From Flavobacteriaceae bacterium (lineage in GTDB: Bacteria > Bacteroidota > Bacteroidia > Flavobacteriales > Flavobacteriaceae): a stretch of DNA of 17,078 bases. The stretch is taken from NCBI GenBank assembly GCA_016649785.1, contig JAENXB010000036.1, positions 1 through 17,078 on the forward strand, in the 5' to 3' direction. A program made the position numbers and the translations under genes. Every line of letters begins with the position of its first letter. Position 1 is the first letter of the stretch. Positions 7,721 to 15,430 of this stretch are shown in pieces. The notes under the pieces were generated by a model. That model did no database searches. It saw nothing but the letters and a program-made list of their open reading frames with translations, and was not told the origin of the DNA.

Positions 7721-8992
7721 TTAAATCTTAACCCGCACCTTTCCCGTTAACAACTGTTGCATTAAGCCGCGTTTTTGGGTTTGGAGTTGGGTGAGTTGGT
7801 TTTGTAATATGGATATTTCTTTATCTGCGTTACTTAAAACCGAAGCGATTTTTTGCTGTTCTTTAAAACTGGGAAATGAAATCCTCATACTTTTCAAGTC
7901 ATTAGTATAAATCCTTGTAATAGTTGTCGAGTTTAATTTATCCCAATCAAAAGTTGAAATTAAATAATATAGAAATTTATTATCAATTTCATTTTTAGGG
8001 TTATCTATCCAAACAATGTTAGAATCTTGGAAATATGCATCTTCACCATTATAAGGAATACATTTTCCAACTGTGCCGCTACAAGTAATTAATATTTCAT
8101 GGAGGCGAGGATAATTGTATTTTTCTTTATATTCTTGAAATAGCTTACGACTAATAAAAGCATCAGGTTTTTTACCAACTGTTCCAATTTTGTAAAATGG
8201 TATTTCGCCAATTTCACTTGTCTCACTATTAAAAATTCTTTTACACATTAAAACATTACAATAATTTCCAAGTTTTGATTCAATCCACTCCCCACTAAAC
8301 CCATCAAACCGCTTTTTCCCGGTCAATAACAATTGTATCAATCCTTTTTTGAAGTGTTGTTTCACCGCAATGAGTTGTTCCTGTTTGCCAATTGCATTGT
8401 CCCAGGTGGAAAGGATGGCGGCTATTTTTTGTTGCTCGGGCAGGGGAGGGAGAATGATTTTCAGATTTTTTAAGCTACTCGAATAAATATGAACAACGGA
8501 ATGACCTTGTCCTAATTTATGTTTCTGCTTGTTCGCTATAGAATGATTTAATGCAAAAGATAAATATTTTGAATTTTCTGTTTTTGGTTTTAAAACAATA
8601 ATATCACCACCTGCATAAACAGTTTCTTTTCCCAAATAGGGTATACATTTGCCAATATCTTCTAAAGTCTCGCCTGAACCTGCAAAAAGAATATCACCAG
8701 ATTCAATTGTCTTACTATTTTGTGCGGAATTCCTATTTATGAAAGAATTGAAGCAGTATACATAGTTGTTGTATTTTGTATATATTTCTGCATATCTAAC
8801 ACAAGGTAACCCAGTTTCGGTAATCTCACTTTTAGAAATTCCTTTTCCTTTTGAAAAAACACCAATTTCACCAAGACTTTTCACACTCCACTCCTCAGGA
8901 ATCCATCCGAGTTTGGTTTTTTTGTAGCCCTCCTTCGCAAAAACTTCACTTGCCGGGACTTTCGGGTTTTCTATGCTTATGGCTTCGCTCAT
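7721..8992 (-). CDS. hsdS: Type I restriction-modification specificity subunit (HsdS)
   Basis: A 423-residue DNA-recognition subunit with the classical two-half design. Target-recognition domain 1 covers about residues 29-180. It is followed by a conserved helical spacer beginning LPPLPEQQKIAAILS (181-195) and ending LIQLLLTGK. Domain 2 covers about 235-370, followed by a matching helix region FPSFKEQQKIASVLS (373-387) and LMQQLLTGK. Each domain would read one half of a bipartite target; the target itself cannot be predicted here. Its start codon overlaps the RhuM stop by four bases (ATGA), so the two are translationally coupled. The DNA of both recognition domains is visibly more AT-rich than that of the spacers, as expected where domains have been exchanged. 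Confidence 0.95.
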   Translation of the reverse strand: MSEAISIENPKVPASEVFAKEGYKKTKLGWIPEEWSVKSLGEIGVFSKGKGISKSEITETGLPCVRYAEIYTKYNNYVYCFNSFINRNSAQNSKTIESGDILFAGSGETLEDIGKCIPYLGKETVYAGGDIIVLKPKTENSKYLSFALNHSIANKQKHKLGQGHSVVHIYSSSLKNLKIILPPLPEQQKIAAILSTWDNAIGKQEQLIAVKQHFKKGLIQLLLTGKKRFDGFSGEWIESKLGNYCNVLMCKRIFNSETSEIGEIPFYKIGTVGKKPDAFISRKLFQEYKEKYNYPRLHEILITCSGTVGKCIPYNGEDAYFQDSNIVWIDNPKNEIDNKFLYYLISTFDWDKLNSTTITRIYTNDLKSMRISFPSFKEQQKIASVLSNADKEISILQNQLTQLQTQKRGLMQQLLTGKVRVKI

Positions 8993-9993
8993 TTCTTTTT
9001 CTTGATTTTTTCTTCCAGTGCTTTTAGTTCCTCCAGCTCTTTTCGGTCTTCTTCGGCGGCATCGGCAAATTTGCGTTGAGTGTCGAACCGGCTGTATTGT
9101 TCCCGTACTTTTTGTTCCATCTGTTTGTGGCTTATTTTGTCGGGAGATTTCAAAACATTTAGGTCGTTAAAGGCAATTATTTTATCCAGGTTTTCTTGCC
9201 AAAATCGCATGTTGAGGTCTTGCCGTTTTTTTGCCCGCAACTCTGCGGTTTCCAAAAAGATGATCACCAGGCGGTTTAAGCTGTCGAGTTCGTCTTCGAC
9301 TAGGTAATTTTTAGCAATGGTAATGTCCTGTTTACGTACCACGCTGCCTTGCCAGTTGGTTAATCCCATATCGGGTTTTTTGGCATCGGCGCGGCTCACA
9401 ATAAGTTCGGCCGCTGTTTTGTTGGTGCTGGCATATAGCAATTTGTTTTGGGCTTCGGCAAAGAACATTTGCGTGGCTTTGTCGGTAGGGTCATAGTCGC
9501 TGCTCAGGCTAAAAAGATCCCGCACTTTTTGGTAAAACCTTTTTTCGGAAGCGCGTATGTCGCGAATTCGGGCCAGGAGTTCGTCAAAATAATCGGGACG
9601 GCCGTCAGGGTTTTTCAGGCGTTCATAATCCATCACAAATCCTTTTACAATAAATTCCTTGAGATGGCGGGTTGCCCATTGCCTGAATTGTACTCCGCGC
9701 AAACTTCGCACCCTGTAACCCACAGCGAGGATCATATCCAGGGCATAAAAAGTAACCTCGTATTCTTTGCCGTCCAGGGCAGTTGTAAAGTAATTCTTTA
9801 CAACTGAATTGCTAACTAACTCCTTGTCTATCAGTATGTTTTTGATATGTTGGCCTATGTTTTGCTTTGAGGTGTCAAAAAGTTCTGCCATTTGACTTTG
9901 GTTCATCCAAACTTTTCCGTCCCTGGCAAAAAGTGCCACAGATGCTTTGCCGTCCCGGGTGGTGTAAATAATGATATTATTTTCTTGCTCCAT
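8989..9993 (-). CDS. RhuM-family protein
   Basis: A 334-residue protein of the virulence RhuM family, named after a Salmonella pathogenicity-island gene; its biochemical role is not known. Recognisable are the N-terminal region with VWMNQSQMAELFD (28-40), which looks like a DNA-binding helix-turn-helix, the family signature AVGYRVRSLRGVQFRQWAT (90-108), and a charged, probably coiled-coil C-terminus (about 285-334) ending in a lysine run. The gene is locked between hsdM and hsdS with 1-nt and 4-nt overlaps, so it is co-translated with them. RhuM genes occur repeatedly within type I restriction loci, which suggests an accessory or regulatory role in the complex; that is inference. Confidence 0.9.
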   Translation of the reverse strand: MEQENNIIIYTTRDGKASVALFARDGKVWMNQSQMAELFDTSKQNIGQHIKNILIDKELVSNSVVKNYFTTALDGKEYEVTFYALDMILAVGYRVRSLRGVQFRQWATRHLKEFIVKGFVMDYERLKNPDGRPDYFDELLARIRDIRASEKRFYQKVRDLFSLSSDYDPTDKATQMFFAEAQNKLLYASTNKTAAELIVSRADAKKPDMGLTNWQGSVVRKQDITIAKNYLVEDELDSLNRLVIIFLETAELRAKKRQDLNMRFWQENLDKIIAFNDLNVLKSPDKISHKQMEQKVREQYSRFDTQRKFADAAEEDRKELEELKALEEKIKKKK

Positions 9994-11510
9994 TATTCCA
10001 GGTTTAATTCTTTTAAATATCCGGACATTTCCTTTCGCACCTCGAGCAATTCTGTTTCCAGTTGGTCAATTTCCTTCTGGGTTGCCTTCATATCTACCGG
10101 TTCTTCTTCCTCAAAAGTATCCACGTACCGTGGAATGTTGAGGTTGAAGTCGTTTTCCTTTATTTCTTCCGGGGTCGCCACATGGCTGTATTTTTCAACC
10201 TCGCTAAAACTTTGGTAGGTAGCAACTATTTTCTCGATGTCCTGGTTACGGAGCCTGTTTTGTTTTTTACCGCCATCATATTCTTTGCTGGCATCAATAA
10301 ACAGGGTTTTGGTAGTTGTTTTTGCTTTGTTGAAAATTAGGATCGCCGCCGGGATTCCGGTGCCAAAAAATAAGTTGGAGGGCAATCCAACGACTGTTTC
10401 CAGTAAATTCTCTTCTATTAATGCCTGCCTTATTTTTCCTTCGGTACCTCCTCTAAACAATACGCCGTGAGGAACAATTACTCCAACCCGGCCATTGGGA
10501 AGAGCGGTTTCTATCATGTGCAGGATAAAAGCATAATCTCCTTTGGTTTTGGGGGGAATTCCTCTCAAATACCTTCTGTGCCTGTCTGCTTCCGCATTTT
10601 CGTGGCCCCATTTATCGAGCGAAAATGGCGGATTTGCCACTACCACGTCAAATTTCATCAATCCGCTGCCTTCCAATAGTTGCGGATTGTTAAGGGTGTC
10701 ACACCATTCAATTCGGGCGGCGTCCATTCCGTGGATAAAGCAGTTCATTTTGCTTAATGCCCAGGTATCGCCATTGCTTTCCTGACCGTAAATAGCAAAA
10801 TCTTTGGAAGGATTGCCTTTTTTGTCGGTAACTTCCTCAGCTACCTGAATCAACAACGAAGCGGAACCACAGGTAGGGTCAAAAATACGCGCTCCTTCTT
10901 TTGGGGCTACCAGTTTAGCCAGGAGTTGGGATACTTCTTTTGGGGTGAAAAACTCGCCTCCTTTTTTCCCGGCACCGGAAGCAAACTTTTCCAGTAAGAA
11001 CATATAGGCTTCGCCTAAAACATCTTGTTGTCCATCCCACAGGGAAGGTCTGAAATCCAGTTCCGGTTTAGAAAAGTCGTTGATAAGGTTTAACAGTCTG
11101 CGGTTACGGTCTTTGGTTTGTCCCAATTTTTCAGAATTGAAACTGATGTTCCTAAATACCCCGTCCAGTTTTTCGATGTTCTTCTCTTCAATTTTGGAAA
11201 GGATTTTATCAATTTGTTCCCCAATATCGGAGTCGTTTCTGTGGTCATAAATATAACCGTAGGTGCAATTTTCAGGTAACACAAAACGCTCCCGGTTCAG
11301 TTTTCGGTTGATGAGTTCTTTATCATCGCCATATTGATTTTTGTATTCGGCGTAATGGTCTTTCCAAACATCGCTTAGGTATTTAACAAACATAAACACA
11401 AGGATGTAGTTTTTGTATTCCGACGAATCGAATGCGCCCCTGAAAGTATCACAGGCATTCCACAACATTTTATTGATTTGTTCCTGGCTTGGTTTTTCTT
11501 TTAAACTCAT
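9993..11510 (-). CDS. hsdM: Type I N6-adenine DNA methyltransferase (HsdM)
   Basis: A 505-residue modification subunit that methylates adenine using S-adenosylmethionine and forms the core complex with HsdS. The N-terminal helical HsdM domain covers about residues 8-150. The catalytic part shows GGEFFTP (184-190, motif X), FDPTCGS (210-216, SAM-binding motif I) and NPPF (293-296, catalytic motif IV). The C-terminus (about 470-505) is a probable coiled coil for subunit contacts. Length matches type IC HsdM proteins. Its TAA stop shares one base with the RhuM start (TAATG). The half-size specificity gene ends 6 nt upstream of its start, so both belong to one transcript. Confidence 0.96.
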   Translation of the reverse strand: MSLKEKPSQEQINKMLWNACDTFRGAFDSSEYKNYILVFMFVKYLSDVWKDHYAEYKNQYGDDKELINRKLNRERFVLPENCTYGYIYDHRNDSDIGEQIDKILSKIEEKNIEKLDGVFRNISFNSEKLGQTKDRNRRLLNLINDFSKPELDFRPSLWDGQQDVLGEAYMFLLEKFASGAGKKGGEFFTPKEVSQLLAKLVAPKEGARIFDPTCGSASLLIQVAEEVTDKKGNPSKDFAIYGQESNGDTWALSKMNCFIHGMDAARIEWCDTLNNPQLLEGSGLMKFDVVVANPPFSLDKWGHENAEADRHRRYLRGIPPKTKGDYAFILHMIETALPNGRVGVIVPHGVLFRGGTEGKIRQALIEENLLETVVGLPSNLFFGTGIPAAILIFNKAKTTTKTLFIDASKEYDGGKKQNRLRNQDIEKIVATYQSFSEVEKYSHVATPEEIKENDFNLNIPRYVDTFEEEEPVDMKATQKEIDQLETELLEVRKEMSGYLKELNLE

Positions 11511-11516
11511 GGTTTT

Positions 11517-12107
11517 TTAATTAATGGATGATAAAAGTTGGGCTTCAATTAATTGATTTCTTTTTTCTTTAAGTTGCGTGTAAATATATTGCTCCTGTTG
11601 TGCCAATTGCGCCAATTTTGCTATTTTTTCTTGCATTTGCAATGAAGGCAATTGAATAGGAATATTTTCGACGGTTTCCCTATTAATATTTAGGGAGTAT
11701 GTTCCCAGGGCATTTGTTTGAAAATATTGTTGCACCAGGTTTTGATTGATATACCAGGCCACATAATTAGGGTTGGCTTTTGAAGGATCTACTTCAATCA
11801 CATAAAATACCGAACTGGCCACTGAAGGAATTTTATCTTTGGGTTGAAATACGGAAGCAAAGTTGTTCGCTCCTTTTGAAATAAACAGAATGTCCCCACT
11901 TTTTAGAAAATACTTGTCTTTCACGCTATGTTCATCTATAAAAATACAAGTATCCCCTATAGAGGTGTACTCATTTTCCATATCTTTTAGCTGAATAACC
12001 CGTAAATTGCCATTAAGAGAACCTTTTATTTTTCCCCTGAAAGAGTAGCCGGATGCAATACCGCCTCTTTCTATTATTGACTTCAAAGTTACCTTTTCGC
12101 TTCGCAT
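11517..12107 (-). CDS. Half-size HsdS-like protein (single target-recognition domain)
   Basis: A 196-residue protein with one target-recognition-like domain (about residues 1-148; SGDILFISKG at 70-79 is typical of the fold). It is followed by one conserved helix block beginning IPIQLPSLQMQEKIAKL (149-165). There is no second domain, so it corresponds to half of a normal HsdS. Its ATG start and its own stop are clean, and the next gene starts 6 nt later, so it does not look like a broken gene. It is the first gene of the hsd operon. It might dimerise to read a symmetric target, pair with HsdM in place of full HsdS, or act in regulation. The sequence does not decide among these. Confidence 0.82.
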   Translation of the reverse strand: MRSEKVTLKSIIERGGIASGYSFRGKIKGSLNGNLRVIQLKDMENEYTSIGDTCIFIDEHSVKDKYFLKSGDILFISKGANNFASVFQPKDKIPSVASSVFYVIEVDPSKANPNYVAWYINQNLVQQYFQTNALGTYSLNINRETVENIPIQLPSLQMQEKIAKLAQLAQQEQYIYTQLKEKRNQLIEAQLLSSIN

Positions 12108-12441
12108 ACTATTTATTGCATAATTTATATGATGTAAATATATATTTTTATTTTTTAATTAAACAAGATAAATGTAAACATAATCGTTAGGATGCACTTA
12201 AATTCGGTTTAAACGCATTTTAACAGATTTGAAACGCCTTAAATTCAACAAATAAATTCCAATCCAGTTTTAATCATGCTCTAAAGAGATTTATTTATGA
12301 TCGATTAAGTTAGGGGAGTAGGCGGTTTCATTGTTAACCACTGAAATTCTACAAAGTCGGCTGCACTTTCGGAATAATTCACGCCTATTTATGAGGGTTG
12401 TGCTGATATACATTCTATATAATTTAAGGCCGATCTTTGTT
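12108..12441. other. AT-rich intergenic region, probable hsd operon leader
   Basis: The first 60-70 bp upstream of the half-HsdS start are almost pure A/T and probably hold the hsd promoter, but no clear TTTG/TAnnTTTG pair is visible. The rest lies downstream of the mobilization gene, where a relaxase gene would be expected; none is present. A 40-codon frame (12291-12413, minus) has no recognisable product. Confidence 0.4.
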
Positions 12442-12801
12442 TTAAGATTCAGGAACCCGGGTTTCTTCATCTGCCCGGAAATTATTATTCTCCAGGATCA
12501 GCGGTTTCCTTTTTGGTACGGCTTCCTCAAAGAGCGTTTGCAGCATCGCCACGGTTGGTTTAGTCTGGTTCTTTTCTATATCCCTTATGATCGCTATCAG
12601 CGCATTGATCCTGCTCTTTAGATTGTTTTCCAGGGATTTCATATTAGGTCCCAATGATTCGGTTGGTGATATTTTGTTTTGATCAAAAAAGTCCATCATA
12701 ATAGTCAGAGACTCGGAATGAGATTTGGCAATTTGCCCGGAAAACTTCCGGAGCCTATTGGCTGTTTTGACGTTGAATTTTATGCGTGAATATGAATCCA
12801 T
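12442..12801 (-). CDS. BfmA/BtgA-family mobilization protein
   Basis: A 119-residue protein recognised as the Bacteroidota BfmA/BtgA mobilization family by its N-terminal KFNVKTANRLRKFS, the segment LTIMMDFFDQNKISPTES, and the conserved IAIIRDIEKNQTKPTVAML. The N-terminal 40 residues look like a ribbon-helix-helix DNA-binding module. Relatives bind the transfer origin and assist a relaxase (BtgB-like) in nicking DNA for conjugative mobilization. Here no relaxase gene follows downstream, so the gene is an orphan or relies on another element. The start is preceded by an A-rich stretch without a Shine-Dalgarno motif, as is common in this phylum. Confidence 0.85.
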   Translation of the reverse strand: MDSYSRIKFNVKTANRLRKFSGQIAKSHSESLTIMMDFFDQNKISPTESLGPNMKSLENNLKSRINALIAIIRDIEKNQTKPTVAMLQTLFEEAVPKRKPLILENNNFRADEETRVPES

Positions 12802-13083
12802 AGCATTTTTTTTATCTAGTGGTCCCCTTAAACCCCGTGTTTATTGGCTTTCAGGAGGGGGAGGAGCCACTCTTTTAAAGAAACTTAGCTCCCGGGCAAC
12901 AAACTTTTATTTTAATTGATTGACTTACAGTATGTTAGAGAAAGGGGAAAAACCTTAACATCGCGCAGCGTGTTATCCTCTTGCTTCCCCTTTTTCTTTT
13001 TTTTTATCCACCCAAGCGAACAAAATTGGTCAGCTATTTAAATTTAATTTCAATTTTCTTATGCTGATACTATCGGGTTGGTT
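12802..13083. other. Region upstream of mobilization gene, no protein gene seen
   Basis: It holds a G-rich stretch (GGAGGGGGAGGAGCC around 12854-12868) and the nested inverted repeat described separately. No reading frame with recognisable coding content was found on either strand. Its position upstream of a mobilization gene makes it the natural place for a transfer origin. Confidence 0.5.
12941..12993. other. Nested inverted repeat, candidate oriT
   Basis: Outer arms AAAGGGGAA (12941-12949) and TTCCCCTTT (12985-12993) enclose an inner imperfect repeat AACATCGC / GCGTGTT (12957-12974). This is directly followed by ATCCTC (12975-12980). Transfer origins of IncP-like systems have an inverted repeat followed by a nick site around ATCCTG, so the layout is similar. 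It lies about 140-190 nt upstream of the BfmA/BtgA-type gene. A T-rich tract after the right arm also allows a terminator reading, but no plus-strand gene ends here. Confidence 0.4.
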
Positions 13084-13248
13084 TTAACTTAAATAAAGAT
13101 TCATTTTTATTGAATTATCATCAAAAATCGAAAAACGATATGAATAATTAAAAACGTGATTTAAAAAAAAGTCATTATTGATTGCCGGATCATTCATTGA
13201 AATATTTTTTAAATGATTTACTTCCCATAGAGCCATCGCTGTTACCAT
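13084..13248 (-). CDS. Possible small protein of unknown function (54 aa)
   Basis: A frame on the minus strand from ATG at 13248 to TAA at 13084, open further back to a TGA at about 13324-13326. The product begins MVTAMALWEVNHLKN and ends in a mixed hydrophobic and acidic stretch (FSIFDDNSIKMNLYLS). It has protein-like composition, but I recognise no family. It could be the C-terminal remnant of a longer gene or chance in AT-rich DNA. Confidence 0.25.
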   Translation of the reverse strand: MVTAMALWEVNHLKNISMNDPAINNDFFLNHVFNYSYRFSIFDDNSIKMNLYLS

Positions 13249-13454
13249 TTTTTGATATGCCTTTAACCCGGAATTTATAATTAGGATAGGCCGCCCGAGA
13301 ATCCTGAATTTTGGGATGAGTCAGCTATAAGGCCGGCTAATTTCTAAATTCCGGAACTTTGCTTTAGATCAAACCCGCCACGTTTAGGAAGAGCTGTTTC
13401 CAGTTTCCTGCTAAATATTAAGCAGAAAAATCAAAAATTTTAAAAGTTAGGTGA
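13249..13454. other. Intergenic DNA, nothing recognised
   Basis: No gene, RNA or repeat could be supported. The stretch lies downstream of the AraC-family remnant and probably marks the island-chromosome transition, but no attachment-site repeat was found. Confidence 0.3.
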
Positions 13455-13639
13455 CTAATTAAGTCTATATTCATTTGGCGGCTGCCCTACCCGCTGTTTA
13501 AACAACATGGTAAAATGCTGTGGATATTTAAATCCTAGCTAGTAAGCTATCTGGCTCACCGTTTTACTTTGGTCAAATATTCTCTCTTTGGCCAGGTCGA
13601 TCACTTTTGATTGAATCTTCGAAGAAAAATGTGGAATGA
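13455..13639 (-). pseudogene. AraC-family regulator, 3' fragment with in-frame stop
   Basis: The minus strand encodes about 60 residues of the C-terminal DNA-binding domain of an AraC-family transcription factor. It reads SSKIQSKVIDLAKERIFDQ, then KTVSQIAY, a TAG stop (13539-13541) where Glu is usual, then LGFKYPQHFTMLFKQRVGQP and PNEYRLN before the true stop at 13455. IAYELGF and the FKQRVG/PNEYR signature are typical of the second helix-turn-helix of the family. The upstream part (sensor domain and first part of the DNA-binding domain) is absent: homology ends near 13639, where iorB sequence on the other strand begins. It cannot yield a working regulator. Confidence 0.85.
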
Positions 13640-15284
13640 AAAAATATTGTGACCGGCAAACCTATGTTCGCGATGGATTATACACAAGAGGGGATGTTAA
13701 TCGCCATGATTGCACATCCATCTTCCAGCGGGTTAAAAGTAAAATCTGTAAATGACAGTACGGCCAGGAAGATGCCGGGTATACACGATATATTTACCTT
13801 GAAAACCCTTGCAGACGATTACGAGAGAAATGCTTTTGATACTACAACTTTTACCGAGATGGTAGCCGTGGTTGGAAAGTCCACCTGGGAGGTGATGAAT
13901 GCAAAAAAGGCTCTGGAGATTGAATGGGAAGAGATCAGTAATAAAAACGTTGTGGTACAGGGTTGGGCTGGAAAGGAGACTGTAAAGATCCCTGCCAGGC
14001 TTGAAAGCACACACCAACATAGGGCTAAAATGGCAGAGGCCTCCAGAAAGCCAGGAAATCTTTTAAGGAGGGATGGTGATCCTGAGGCGACTTTTAAACA
14101 TGCCGCCAGGATCCTTGAGCGAACTTATACGGCACCTTAGCTGGCACATAATTGTATGGAGCCCGTGAATTGCTTTGCCAATGTTACTGAAGATAGTGCT
14201 GAAATTTACGGTCCCATCCAGGCACCGGAATTTATTATGCAGGCTCTCTCGGCCTGCCTTGGGATGCCGAGGGAGAAGATTCATATCAAACTGGCAAGAA
14301 TGGGAGGAGGTTTTGGCCAGAGAGCCTATGGACATCACATGGTAGAAGCAGCCGCTATTTCGCAGCAAGTCAAGGCTCCAGTGAAGATGATCTATACCAG
14401 GGAAGATGATATGACATACGGCATATATCGTCCTATCTATAGTGCTATCTACAGGGCCGCGATAGATGAAAACAACAACATTACCGCTTTTCACGTAAAA
14501 GCAGGGGGTATACCTGAAACTCCAATTTCGCCAAATCGTTTTCCGGCAGGTGCAATAGACAATTACCTGGCCGAAGGCTGGCAAATAGAATCGAATATAA
14601 CTATTGGTGCTTTTAGGGCGCCGCGATCTAACTTTATGGCCAGTGCTGAACAGTCTTTCCTTGATGAACTGGCTGAAGAAGTAGGTGAGGATCCTATAGC
14701 CTTCCGCCTTGAACTGTTGGAAAGAGCAAGGACGAATCCGGTAGGGGAAGACAATGATTACGACCCAAAACCTTATGCCGGTGTACTGGAACTGGTAAGG
14801 GATAAATCAAACTGGAACGCCACAGGAGCCGGGAAAAACCGTGGGGTTGCAGCCTACTTCTGTCACAATACTTATGTAGCCGAAGTAGTGGGCCTGGAAT
14901 TGAAAGAGAACACACCTGTTATTCATAAAGTATACGCGGCGGTAGATTGTGGGATCGTGGTAAATCCCGATGCTGCCAGGAACATGGGAGAAGGCGGGAT
15001 TGTGGACGGAATAGGAAATGCTTTATTTGGAGAATTAACTTTTATAGCTGGTGTACCTCAAAAGAACAATTTTGATACCTACAGGATGATACGCCAACAG
15101 GAAGCCCCAAAGAACATTGACATTCATTTTGTAGAAAATGACGAGGATCCAACAGGTTTGGGAGAACCACTCTTTCCCTCCTGTCTTTGCTGCAGTCGCC
15201 AATGCGCAGTACAAAGCAACCGGAGAGCGGTTTTATGAGCAGCCATTTTCCAAGGATATTAAACCAGCAGTAGTTATAGGTTAG
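13640..15284 (+). pseudogene. Truncated iorB-like molybdopterin subunit pseudogene
   Basis: This is a relic of the large subunit of an isoquinoline 1-oxidoreductase-like xanthine dehydrogenase-family hydroxylase. Homology starts at KNIVTGKPMFAMDY, equivalent to about residue 210 of the intact paralogue downstream, so roughly the first 209 residues are missing. An in-frame TAG (14138-14140) interrupts YTAP*LAHNCMEP. A frameshift near 15176 shifts GEPLF out of the frame PPVFAAVANAQYKATGERFY, which then runs to TAG at 15282. Cofactor motifs GGGFGQR (about 14302-14325) and GAFRAPR (about 14607-14627) survive. Remaining plus missing length gives about 757 residues, normal for the family. There are three independent lesions, so it is non-functional. 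Confidence 0.93.
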
Positions 15285-15383
15285 ACAGGACTAATGGTTT
15301 GTAAATTTAATCCGATTTATAGCTTCAAAAATATTGAAGAACTTCAAAGTTGAAAGATGAACTTGATCTTTATTTTTTATTTT

Positions 15384-15415
15384 TTTGGTTTAATTTAAAT
15401 ATTTCCTTATTTTTA
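15384..15415 (+). promoter_or_regulatory. Candidate promoter of the iorA-iorB operon
   Basis: TTTG (15384-15387), 20 bases, then TATTTTTA (15408-15415), one base off the Bacteroidota -7 consensus TAnnTTTG and at the spacing usual for this phylum. The iorA start at 15431 is 16 nt further on. The region is AT-rich, so chance matches are possible. Confidence 0.4.
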
Positions 15416-15430
15416 GCAAAATCTTTTATT

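Noticed and set aside
7721..12107. Phase-variable hsdS inversion system
   Set aside because: Both specificity genes lie on the same strand, and no inverted repeats shared between them were seen. The recombinase is about 7 kb away and of integrase type.
12291..12413. 40-codon minus-strand frame downstream of the mobilization gene
   Set aside because: Short, Arg/Cys-rich, with no recognisable motif and no clear start context.
12941..13005. Rho-independent terminator made of AAAGGGGAA / TTCCCCTTT plus T tract
   Set aside because: The loop between the arms is 35 nt and no plus-strand gene ends upstream. The oriT-like reading fits the neighbouring mobilization gene better, though it is unproven.
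13643..14140. Independent short gene starting at GTG 13649
   Set aside because: It is only the front part of the truncated iorB frame up to an in-frame stop; the same frame continues with family homology after the stop.
15350..15430. N-terminal extension of the [2Fe-2S] subunit
   Set aside because: The extension is Phe/Leu-rich, unlike the family, and its DNA contains the candidate promoter. The ATG at 15431 fits the homology.
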